NCBI GenBank assembly: GCA_022226955.1
Contig: CP092079.1
Coordinates: 62,001-126,000 of the forward strand
Source: Nitrospira sp.
GTDB lineage: Bacteria > Nitrospirota > Nitrospiria > Nitrospirales > Nitrospiraceae
Length of the DNA stretch: 64,000 nt
Direction of reading: 5' to 3'
Shown here piece by piece: positions 35,423-44,860 of the stretch. Under the pieces are notes generated by a model. It did no database searches, was not told the DNA's origin, and saw nothing but the letters and a program-made list of their open reading frames with translations. How positions within the stretch are numbered: position 1 is the stretch's first letter; the number at the start of each line of letters is the position of its first letter. A program made the translations under genes and the position numbers.

Positions 35423-35541
35423 ACATTCATCTCATCGTACGAGTAGAAAGGCCGGTATCTATAGCATGCAGGGAAAAGTGTTGTACAGAATCAGTCTCGT
35501 TCTGCTATGAGAATGGGTATCATCTCTTTTTCATATGGCCT

Positions 35542-36246
35542 ATGGCAGAACTCACCCAGTCAGCGGTCGTGCTCTCGGTGCTCGATCTCACTCCACATGT
35601 ACGCCAGATAGTCCTTCGCCCCCACACGCAGAAGATTTCATTTCAACCAGGGCAATGGGTCTCACTCAAACTGCCGGTTGGGGAGAAACCACCGCTCAAT
35701 CGCGCCTATTCGATGGCCGATCCGTCTTCGCCCTACGGGGAATTAACCTTGGTTTTCGACCGGGTACCGGAAGGGCGAGGCTCGCACTATCTCTATCAAT
35801 TGAAATCCGGCGATGAGATTCCGCTGTCGGGCCCTTATGGAAATTTCGTGCTGCCGATGCCGCTAGACCGGGAACTCCTGTTTATCGCCCGCTACACCGG
35901 CCTCGTCCCGATTCGCTGCCTCTTGAAGCAACTGGCCGCGGCTCATGCGATCGCCTCAATGCTCCTCATCGCAGTCGCTCCATCCGAGGACGAATTGTTG
36001 TTTCACCAGGAACTGCTCACCATGGCCGTTCAATTCTCGGCTTTCCGGTACCTGCCCTTGGTCGTCGCGGGCGGGGAAGCAGAGGCCGTTGCGCAAACCC
36101 TGGCTATGTTGCGCCCCCTCGTGGAAGGACAACCGAAGGTCATCCCAATGATCAGCGGCACTAAGGGATTTGTCCGGCCGTTGCGCGCGGCGTTGATGGA
36201 GTTTGGATATGACCGGAAAGACGTGAAAACCGAAACGTTCGACTAA
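35542..36246 (+). CDS. Ferredoxin-NADP-reductase-like flavoprotein with atypical nucleotide site
   Basis: About 234 residues with an FAD-binding barrel (GQWVSLKLP, RAYSMADPSSPYGELTLVF matching RxYS) followed by a C-terminal domain. The usual NAD(P) motif GTGxxP is ARYTGLVP here, losing one glycine. The C-terminal CGP-type motif is missing (MISGTKGFV). So FAD binding is likely but pyridine-nucleotide use is doubtful. The start ATG is 35542. It overlaps the convergent isc ferredoxin gene by four bases at the 3' end, so electron transfer with that ferredoxin is an attractive but unproven idea. Confidence 0.75.
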   Translation: MAELTQSAVVLSVLDLTPHVRQIVLRPHTQKISFQPGQWVSLKLPVGEKPPLNRAYSMADPSSPYGELTLVFDRVPEGRGSHYLYQLKSGDEIPLSGPYGNFVLPMPLDRELLFIARYTGLVPIRCLLKQLAAAHAIASMLLIAVAPSEDELLFHQELLTMAVQFSAFRYLPLVVAGGEAEAVAQTLAMLRPLVEGQPKVIPMISGTKGFVRPLRAALMEFGYDRKDVKTETFD

Positions 36247-36659
36247 TGCCCTTCCCGCACTAGGTTCTTGTTCACTGCTGGAATCTCAACGACGATGTCT
36301 TTTGTCCCGTTCGGAACGCATTGACAGCCGAGGCGGGACTGCAACGTGGTCATCGGCGCTTCGTCCAGCTGATCGAATTCATCGTCGGTCCCCTCGCTAC
36401 AGCTCTCAAGCCCCTGCTTCACAATCACATGGCAAGTTGAACAGGCACAGACGCCGCCGCACACATGCTCCAGATCCACCCCATTCGCCATGGCTACATC
36501 AAGAATGCTTCCCGGCAGTCCGGTTGGACCATAAGGAATCTTTGCTGGATCAACGGCAACTTTGGTCACCGTGCCATCCGGCTCGATATAGGTGATGGTA
36601 TAGGAAGCCTGGGGAAGCTCGTGCGTTGCTTGCTCAATATAGGGATTGGTGCCTCCCAT
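36243..36659 (-). CDS. fdx: Isc-type 2Fe-2S ferredoxin
   Basis: A ferredoxin of about 138 residues. The adrenodoxin-type cluster motif is present: HVCGGVCACSTCHV with ligand Cys, and the later Cys in LGCQC. Isc ferredoxins supply electrons for Fe-S assembly. It is divergent from iscR, sharing the intergenic region 36660-36795. The ATG at 36659 has AGGA eight bases upstream; ATGs at 36665 and 36668 are alternatives. An unusual extended N-terminus (~45 residues) precedes the ferredoxin fold. Confidence 0.9.
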   Translation of the reverse strand: MGGTNPYIEQATHELPQASYTITYIEPDGTVTKVAVDPAKIPYGPTGLPGSILDVAMANGVDLEHVCGGVCACSTCHVIVKQGLESCSEGTDDEFDQLDEAPMTTLQSRLGCQCVPNGTKDIVVEIPAVNKNLVREGH

Positions 36660-36704
36660 GCGCATCATCCTTTCTTTCGTATGACGAAAATGCGGATTCC
36701 CTGG

Positions 36705-36773
36705 TTGACAGCCCGAAAAATCGCGTGGTATTCTTTGTCCGACCTTATTGATCGGAGATCATTATAGTCTCCG
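36705..36773 (+). promoter_or_regulatory. iscR promoter region and putative IscR operator
   Basis: TTGACA at 36705-36710, an 18-base spacer and TATTCT at 36729-36734 form a plausible sigma70 promoter for iscR. Downstream, CGGAGA (36753-36758) and TCTCCG (36768-36773) form a perfect 6-bp inverted repeat with a nine-base spacer, a likely binding site for an Rrf2 regulator such as IscR. Confidence 0.5.
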
Positions 36774-36795
36774 ACTCTATAGATCGGCAATAGCC

Positions 36796-37269
36796 ATGTT
36801 GAAGATTTCTAAAAAAGCTGACTACGCCTTAATGGCACTCCAGCACATCGCGACAGTGCAATTCGGCGATATTACCCCTGGCCGCGTGGTGAACACCAAA
36901 GAGATCGCGGAGGAATATCACATCCCGCTCGAACTCCTGGCGAAGGTCCTTCAAACGCTCGCCAAGAACGGGCTGATTGAAAGCCACAATGGTCCCAAGG
37001 GCGGCTACCTCCTGGCCCGCAGCACCAGACAGATTACGATCGCGCAAATTCTCGAAGGCATTGAGGGGCCGCTGGGCATTACGGATTGCTCCCATGAAAA
37101 GGAAGGCGAGCCCTGCCTCCAGCGGGAACACTGCAATATCCGCACGCCTCTGCTGAAAGTTCAAGACAGCATTTATCAGCTCCTCAATAACATGACCCTG
37201 CAAGACATGATGGGCGGCACGCCCCTCATCACCATTCAGTCTCCCACGGCACAAGGAGTCGCACAATGA
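36796..37269 (+). CDS. iscR: Rrf2-family regulator IscR
   Basis: About 157 residues. N-terminal winged helix ([35 protein letters not shown]) and the Fe-S-binding cysteines [16 protein letters not shown] (three Cys) typical of IscR. IscR binds a 2Fe-2S cluster and represses the isc operon when holo. It heads the isc operon and overlaps iscS by four bases. The start is ATG 36796; a longer frame from 36748 is not supported. Confidence 0.92.
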   Translation: MLKISKKADYALMALQHIATVQFGDITPGRVVNTKEIAEEYHIPLELLAKVLQTLAKNGLIESHNGPKGGYLLARSTRQITIAQILEGIEGPLGITDCSHEKEGEPCLQREHCNIRTPLLKVQDSIYQLLNNMTLQDMMGGTPLITIQSPTAQGVAQ

Positions 37270-38483
37270 AGCTCCCTATTTTCCTGGATAACCATTCAAC
37301 CTCTCCCATGGACCCCCGAGTGTTGGAGGCCATGCTGCCTTACTTCGTGGAGAAGTTTGGCAACGCCGCCAGCCGCAATCATGCCTTCGGATGGGCTGCG
37401 GAAGAGGCCGTGGATAATGCCCGCAAGCAGATCGCCAAGTTGATTAAGGCGGACTCCAAGGAAATCGTCTTCACCAGCGGCGCCACCGAGTCGGACAATC
37501 TGGCGATCAAGGGCGTGCTGGAGATGTATAAAGACAAGGGCGATCACATCATTACCTCCTCCACGGAACACCGCGCGGTCATCGACACCGCCAAAGCGCT
37601 TGAAGCAAAGGGCAAGGCAACCGTGACGTACCTGTCCGTCGACAAGTACGGGATGGTCAATCCGGAAGATGTACGGAACGCGATCACGGACAAGACCGTC
37701 CTGATTTCCGTGATGCTTGCCAATAATGAAATCGGCACGATCAACCCGGTGAAGGAAATCGGCAAGATCGCCAAGGAAAAAGGCGTGCTCTTTCACTGCG
37801 ACGCCACTCAAGGCGTCGGCAAGATTCCCGTCGATGTGCAGGACATGGGCATCGACCTGATGTCGTTCTCGGCTCATAAAATCTATGGCCCGAAGGGAAT
37901 CGGCGCTCTATATGTGAGAAAGAAAAACCCTCGTGTGCGAATCGCGGCCCAAATGGACGGCGGCGGACACGAGCGCGGCATGCGCTCTGGCACTCTGCCG
38001 GTGCCGCTGATCGTGGGATTCGGCAAGGCCTGCGAATTGTGCGAACAGGAAATGGCCGCCGAATCAGCACGCCTCACCGCAATGCGCGACCGCCTGCAAG
38101 CCGGCATCATGAACGCCATCGACGAGGCCTATCTCAACGGCCACCCGACCCAGCGCCTGCCGCACAATCTGAATATTTCCTTCGCCTATGTCGAAGGCGA
38201 GTCTCTGCTGATGGGCATGAAGGACATCGCCCTGTCGTCCGGCTCAGCCTGCACCTCCGCGACGCTGGAACCGTCCTACGTTCTGCGGGCTCTGGGCGTG
38301 GGCGTGGAACTCGCGCATTCCTCCATCCGTTTCGGCCTGGGCCGCTTCAATACGGATGAAGAGATTGACTACACGATCAAGAAGGTTATTGAAATTGTGA
38401 CGAAGCTGCGAGAAATGTCGCCGTTGTACGAAATGGCGAAAGAGGGAGTCGATTTGAAATCCGTTCAGTGGGCCGCCCACTGA
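37266..38483 (+). CDS. iscS: Cysteine desulfurase IscS
   Basis: A 405-residue PLP enzyme that extracts sulfur from cysteine for Fe-S and tRNA thiolation. The PLP lysine is in [12 protein letters not shown] (Lys205), and the active-site cysteine loop is [10 protein letters not shown] (Cys329). The N-terminal [12 protein letters not shown] is conserved. It overlaps iscR by four bases and is followed 40 bases later by iscU. Confidence 0.97.
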   Translation: MKLPIFLDNHSTSPMDPRVLEAMLPYFVEKFGNAASRNHAFGWAAEEAVDNARKQIAKLIKADSKEIVFTSGATESDNLAIKGVLEMYKDKGDHIITSSTEHRAVIDTAKALEAKGKATVTYLSVDKYGMVNPEDVRNAITDKTVLISVMLANNEIGTINPVKEIGKIAKEKGVLFHCDATQGVGKIPVDVQDMGIDLMSFSAHKIYGPKGIGALYVRKKNPRVRIAAQMDGGGHERGMRSGTLPVPLIVGFGKACELCEQEMAAESARLTAMRDRLQAGIMNAIDEAYLNGHPTQRLPHNLNISFAYVEGESLLMGMKDIALSSGSACTSATLEPSYVLRALGVGVELAHSSIRFGLGRFNTDEEIDYTIKKVIEIVTKLREMSPLYEMAKEGVDLKSVQWAAH

Positions 38484-38523
38484 ACCAGCCCACAGGCTTA
38501 GATAGCCACGAGGAGGATAGACC

Positions 38524-38907
38524 ATGGCATACAGCGACAAAGTCGTCGATCATTTCAATAATCCCCGGAACATGGGGAGCTTCAAGAAAGACGAAGACGG
38601 CGTGGGCACCGGCATGGTCGGCGCGCCCGAGTGCGGCGACGTCATGAAGCTCCAGATCAAGGTCCAGAACGATACGATTGTCGATGCCAAGTTCAAAACG
38701 TTTGGCTGCGGCTCCGCCATCGCCAGCTCCAGCCTGGCGACCGAATGGCTCAAGGGCAAGACCATCGAAGAAGCCCAGAAGATCAAGAACACCGACATCG
38801 TCCAGGAACTGAACCTGCCGCCGGTCAAGATCCACTGCTCGGTCCTGGCCGAAGACGCGATCAAGGCGGCATTGGCCGATTACCAGAAGAAAGCCGACTC
38901 CAAGTAA
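38524..38907 (+). CDS. iscU: Iron-sulfur scaffold protein IscU
   Basis: A 127-residue scaffold on which Fe-S clusters are built. The three cluster cysteines are Cys37, Cys62 and Cys105; the LPPVK segment (98-102) is the HscA recognition motif. The sequence YSDKVVDHFNNPRNMG is typical. A GAGGAG ribosome site precedes ATG 38524. Confidence 0.96.
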   Translation: MAYSDKVVDHFNNPRNMGSFKKDEDGVGTGMVGAPECGDVMKLQIKVQNDTIVDAKFKTFGCGSAIASSSLATEWLKGKTIEEAQKIKNTDIVQELNLPPVKIHCSVLAEDAIKAALADYQKKADSK

Positions 38908-38926
38908 CGGCAGAAGGGAGCGCACT

Positions 38927-39283
38927 ATGGACGCGACGAATACTGAAACTCAGACCCCAGTCATTTCGCTCACGGACGCAGCTCTGACGGAAATCAAACG
39001 GCTGATCAATGTCCAAGGGATCGAAGAAGGCGGCCTGCGCCTAGGCGTTAAGGGCGGCGGCTGCTCCGGCCTGAGCTACACCATCAACTTCGACGAGAAG
39101 ATCGGCCAGCATGACCAGGTCTACGATTTCGACGGCGTGAAAATCATTGTGGACACCAAGAGCGCGATCTACTTGCAAGGCACCCAGCTCGATTACCACA
39201 AGGACCTGATGGGCGGGAATTTTAAATTCGTGAACCCGAACGCCAACAAGACCTGTGGCTGCGGAGAATCGTTTTCGGCCTAA
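38927..39283 (+). CDS. iscA: A-type iron-sulfur carrier IscA
   Basis: A 118-residue HesB/IscA-type protein with the three cysteines Cys46 in KGGGCSG and Cys110, Cys112 in KTCGCGESF. A-type carriers deliver Fe or Fe-S clusters to apo-targets. It follows iscU by 19 bases and precedes hscB. Confidence 0.94.
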   Translation: MDATNTETQTPVISLTDAALTEIKRLINVQGIEEGGLRLGVKGGGCSGLSYTINFDEKIGQHDQVYDFDGVKIIVDTKSAIYLQGTQLDYHKDLMGGNFKFVNPNANKTCGCGESFSA

Positions 39284-39291
39284 GTGAGGCG

Positions 39292-40014
39292 ATGAACATG
39301 AATGGCCACACGCACAGCACCAGCGACCGGCGCGAATTACAGATGGCCCGCAGCATGTGCTGGCACTGCCAGTCCGAAGTGTCGGGAGAATATTTCTGCG
39401 ACCGGTGCGTAAAAGTCCAGCCGGTGTCGAAGGAGCTCGATTATTTTACCTGCTTCGGCATTCCCCGCCGCCTCTCCATCGATCAGCAGCAGTTAGAAAC
39501 CAAGTTCTACGAATTGAGCCGGGCCTTTCATCCCGACTTCTATCAGAACAAGAGCGGCGCGGAACAGACCATCAGCCTCGGCAACTCGGCCATGCTGAAC
39601 ACCGCCTACCGCACGCTGCGTGATCCGATTCAGCGCGCCGAATATCTGCTCGACCTGGAAGCCGGCGCCGTGAAAGAGATCCGGACAACGCCGCCGGCCG
39701 ACCTCTTCGAGGAAATTCTCGACCTGCAGGACACGCTCAATGAATTCCGCGCCGGCGACAAGACATCGGACGAGGCCGCCACGCTCCGCGCCGCGCTGCA
39801 ATCCAAACGCGCCACGCTGGAACAGCGGCAGCGGGACATGGAAGCCCAGATTCAGCAGCTCTTCGTCCGGTGGGATGCGCTGCAAGACCGTGGCGAAGCG
39901 ACCGAGCAGGCGCGCGCCGAACGCGACCGCATCCTGAAAGAGATGCGGGACATCCTGTCCAACCGCACCTACGTGAAGAATATCGTCAACGACCTCGTCG
40001 CCACCATCGTCTAA
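39292..40014 (+). CDS. hscB: Co-chaperone HscB with N-terminal zinc ribbon
   Basis: A 240-residue J-protein that brings IscU to HscA. The J-domain HPD is at 80-82 (SRAFHPDFYQNK), followed by the helical IscU-binding C-terminal domain. An N-terminal CWHC...CDRC knuckle (residues 23-39) is an extra zinc-binding module as in mitochondrial HSCB and some bacterial HscBs, absent from E. coli HscB. Confidence 0.92.
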   Translation: MNMNGHTHSTSDRRELQMARSMCWHCQSEVSGEYFCDRCVKVQPVSKELDYFTCFGIPRRLSIDQQQLETKFYELSRAFHPDFYQNKSGAEQTISLGNSAMLNTAYRTLRDPIQRAEYLLDLEAGAVKEIRTTPPADLFEEILDLQDTLNEFRAGDKTSDEAATLRAALQSKRATLEQRQRDMEAQIQQLFVRWDALQDRGEATEQARAERDRILKEMRDILSNRTYVKNIVNDLVATIV

Positions 40015-40019
40015 TCATC

Positions 40020-41840
<1,821 letters not shown>

Positions 41841-41862
41841 CCCCTGGCAACGAGGACGCGCG

Positions 41863-42075
41863 ATGGATTTGAAGTGGCAGAATACGGAAGATATTGCGAT
41901 TCGCCTGGTCGAAGAACATCCGGATGCGGACCCGCTGACCATCCGCTTTACAGATATGCACGCCTGGATCGTGGCTTTGCCGGACTTTAAGGACGACCCC
42001 AAAAAGTCGAACGAGAAGATCCTTGAAGCGATTCAGATGGCCTGGCACGAGGAATATCAAGACTCACAAGCCTAA
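41863..42075 (+). CDS. iscX: IscX
   Basis: A 70-residue acidic protein matching IscX/YfhJ: MDLKWQNTEDIAIRLVEEHP, RFTDMHAWIVALPDF and MAWHEEYQD. IscX binds IscS and Fe and modulates cluster assembly. It is the last gene of the isc operon and starts 22 bases after hscA with GAGGA upstream. Its stop is six bases from the convergent PBP1A gene. Confidence 0.94.
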   Translation: MDLKWQNTEDIAIRLVEEHPDADPLTIRFTDMHAWIVALPDFKDDPKKSNEKILEAIQMAWHEEYQDSQA

Positions 42076-42080
42076 CGCCC

Positions 42081-44489
42081 TCACGGCGCAGCGACACCCT
42101 CTCCGACAGGCCCCCCTTCAGGAATCTGATCCAGCTTATAAAAATCGGTCGGGCCAAGCCGGCGCACCGCCGATTGCGTCGGCTCGCTTCCTTTGGTAAA
42201 CAGCTCGACAGCCCCCTTTTCTCCATCGCCTTCTTGCTCTGACTCCAACAACCCGGTCGCGGAATCGACCTTCACATACGTGATGCCTTCGGGAATTTCG
42301 AACGGCACCACCGGTAGCTGAAGCAGCGCGTCCTTCATGAACTGAATCCAAATCGGCAGCGCCGAACGGGCGCCGGTTTCGCTCTCTCCCAAGGGGCGGC
42401 GATCGTCGAACCCAACGTACACGCCAGTCACCAAATTCGGCGCCCCGCCGATAAACCAGGCATTCACATATTCGTTCGTCGTGCCGGTCTTTCCAGCGAT
42501 CGGCCGGTCGATCACTTTCGCCGCCTGCCCCGTCCCTTTCTGAATCACGTCTTCCATCATATTCGTGATGAGGTAGGCCGTCTCCTTCGCAATAATTTCG
42601 TGCGGCTGTTCCTCCATCGTCTCAAGCGTGTTGCCGGCGCTGTCCTTCGCCACTTTAATCGTGAACGGCTCGGCCCTCGTCCCCTTATTGAGAAACACGC
42701 CGTAGACCGAGGTCAGTTCCAGCAGTCCAATAGAAGACGACCCCAACCCCAGAGATAAATCAGCGGGCAGCGGGCTTGTCACACCGACCGTTCGCGCGAA
42801 CTCAATGACGTTCTTAACGCCCACCTTGTCGAGCAACCGCACCGTGGCCAGATTGTGCGAATGCGCCAGCGCATCGCGCAACGTCACCATGCCGTGGAAT
42901 TTCCGTCCGTAGTTCTCCGGCTTCCAGATCTTGTCGTCGGCCTCCTGCTCGTACACTACCGGCGCATCGAGAATCTGCGTCGCGGGACTCATTCCCTGCG
43001 CCATCGCCGTCGCATAGATCACCGGCTTAAAGGCTGAACCGGGCTGCCGATGGGCCTGCATCGCCCGGTTATACTCACTGCGTGAAAAATCGTACCCGCC
43101 GACCATTGCGCGAATCGCGCCGGTGCGCGGATCGACCGCGACCAGCCCGCCTTCCACGATCGGCGTCTGTTCCAACGCCAGCTGCATCCCGTCCTTCGCC
43201 AGCTTCTTGACGCTGACCTCAATCACATCGCCCGGCTTCAACGTTTTTTTGACGTCAGGCATCACCACCGCATCCTGTATCGGATCGGTCCCCTTGAGCA
43301 CCCGTTTGGCCCAAGCCATGTCATCGAAAAAGAGCTTGGCCTCTTGATCCCCGAGCTGGACCACATAATGATCCTTGGCTTGCTTCAAGACGATCCCCTC
43401 GAGAACATCCCCCACTTTGATCGGCTGATCGGAAAGCGCCGCCCCTGGCATCTGTACCGTCGCAAGCTCGACCGACTTCTTCGGCCCGCGCCACCCTTGG
43501 CGCTTGTCGAGATCCCGCACACCCGCAAGAAACGCGCGCTCCGCGGCGCGTTGCATTTCGAGGTTCAGCGTGGTGAAGATCTGCAACCCACCCTTGTACA
43601 CCATGGTTTCGCCGTATTTTGCGACCAGTTGCTGCCGCACATGCTCCACGAAATACGGCGCAATCTGTTCGCTGCCAGGCCGGCGGAATTTCAACTCCTC
43701 TGCAATCGCGGCATCGCGCTCGGCGACGGAAATGAATCCCGCCTCTTCCATGCGCGCCAGCACATGTTCCTGGCGCTTCTTCGCCCGCTCATAGTTTGTG
43801 AACGGGGAAAACCGGCTCGGCGACTTCGGCAGACCTCCGAGAAACGCCGACTCGGCCAGCGTCAGCTTTTCGATCTCTTTCCCGAAATACGATTGCGCCG
43901 CAGACGCCACGCCATAGGACCCCTGGCCGAAATAAATCTGGTTCAAATAGGTTTCAAGAATCTGTTCTTTCGTGGACACCGCTTCCATCTTATAGGCCAG
44001 AATCAATTCCCGCAGCTTCCGATCGTACGATCGCTCCGCGGATAAGAAGAGCGACCGCGCCAGTTGCTGCGTAATCGTGCTCGCCCCCTCCACCTTCTTT
44101 CCGCCGTGGCGAAGATTGGTCCAGGCCGCCCGCAAAATCCCGATGTAGTCCAGCCCCGGATGCTCGAAGAACCGCACGTCCTCCGTCGCAATCACGGCTT
44201 GCGTCAATGTTTTCGGAATGCGGTCCAGAGGAGTCAGCGTCCGTCGCTCAATAAAGAATTGCCCGATCGGCTGCCGATCGTCGGCATACACCGTCGTAAC
44301 CAAGCTCGGTTGATACCCCTGCAAGAGATCCAACGGAGGAAGATCCTGCGCGAGCTGCCAGATCACGCCGGCTGCGGCCGTCACACCCACAATGCCGAGC
44401 GCGCACAGCGTCAAGAGGGTAATCTGCCACCAACGCCAGGCGCGACGCGAAGGCTGCTGTATTTCAACGAACCGGTCGTCACCAGGCAT
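42081..44489 (-). CDS. mrcA: Penicillin-binding protein 1A (bifunctional glycosyltransferase/transpeptidase)
   Basis: An 802-residue class A PBP. A membrane anchor (about 21-45) is followed by the glycosyltransferase domain (AVIATEDVRFFEHPGLDYIG, GASTITQQLARSLFLS, ILETYLNQIYFGQGSYGV), an OB-like insert and the transpeptidase domain with SxxK in RQPGSAFKP, SHN and KTGT in IAGKTGTTNEYVNAWF. It polymerises and crosslinks peptidoglycan. It converges on iscX and is read away from the kinase cluster. Confidence 0.96.
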   Translation of the reverse strand: MPGDDRFVEIQQPSRRAWRWWQITLLTLCALGIVGVTAAAGVIWQLAQDLPPLDLLQGYQPSLVTTVYADDRQPIGQFFIERRTLTPLDRIPKTLTQAVIATEDVRFFEHPGLDYIGILRAAWTNLRHGGKKVEGASTITQQLARSLFLSAERSYDRKLRELILAYKMEAVSTKEQILETYLNQIYFGQGSYGVASAAQSYFGKEIEKLTLAESAFLGGLPKSPSRFSPFTNYERAKKRQEHVLARMEEAGFISVAERDAAIAEELKFRRPGSEQIAPYFVEHVRQQLVAKYGETMVYKGGLQIFTTLNLEMQRAAERAFLAGVRDLDKRQGWRGPKKSVELATVQMPGAALSDQPIKVGDVLEGIVLKQAKDHYVVQLGDQEAKLFFDDMAWAKRVLKGTDPIQDAVVMPDVKKTLKPGDVIEVSVKKLAKDGMQLALEQTPIVEGGLVAVDPRTGAIRAMVGGYDFSRSEYNRAMQAHRQPGSAFKPVIYATAMAQGMSPATQILDAPVVYEQEADDKIWKPENYGRKFHGMVTLRDALAHSHNLATVRLLDKVGVKNVIEFARTVGVTSPLPADLSLGLGSSSIGLLELTSVYGVFLNKGTRAEPFTIKVAKDSAGNTLETMEEQPHEIIAKETAYLITNMMEDVIQKGTGQAAKVIDRPIAGKTGTTNEYVNAWFIGGAPNLVTGVYVGFDDRRPLGESETGARSALPIWIQFMKDALLQLPVVPFEIPEGITYVKVDSATGLLESEQEGDGEKGAVELFTKGSEPTQSAVRRLGPTDFYKLDQIPEGGPVGEGVAAP

Positions 44490-44860
44490 TCTCGGGCACG
44501 CTCCAACGGGGGAAAAAGTCGTTCGGCAGGGTTACTTCGTCACCTTACAATGCATCCTTCCAAAACTCAAGCAGACCAATCAATCGGACCCGACGCACCA
44601 TCAGACAGAGCCGTCAGGCAGAGCTGTCAGGGCCATTCAACAGAGCCGTCAGGGCCATTCAACAAACCATCCTCAGCAGAATTCGCGAAGCCGCGTTATC
44701 CAGCCTCGCATTCATGAACCGCTCAAGGCGGTACAGGAGTTTACCGAAAAGATACCTGGAGATATGGACGACTCTGCGCTCCTAGGGGCCATCCTGGTCT
44801 TAAGGACAACCGCCTAACGCACGAGACCATCGCACGTTGAACCGGACGCCACTGAACGCC
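44490..44860. other. Intergenic region with short tandem repeats
   Basis: About 370 bases between the PBP1A start and the divergent kinase start. It must hold promoters for both. A tandem repeat occupies 44606-44662. Short frames here (both strands) do not look like real genes. No clear terminator was seen. Confidence 0.5.
44606..44662. repeat. 22-bp tandem repeat
   Basis: Two complete units, CAGAGCTGTCAGGGCCATTCAA at 44619-44640 and the same with one base change (C for T) at 44641-44662, follow a 13-base partial unit at 44606-44618. It lies in the promoter region shared by PBP1A and the kinase gene. Confidence 0.75.

Noticed and set aside
44064-44817. Plus-strand frames at the 5' end of PBP1A and in the intergenic repeat region
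   Set aside because: Composition is low-complexity and the frames cross the tandem repeat; no homology or motif was recognised.
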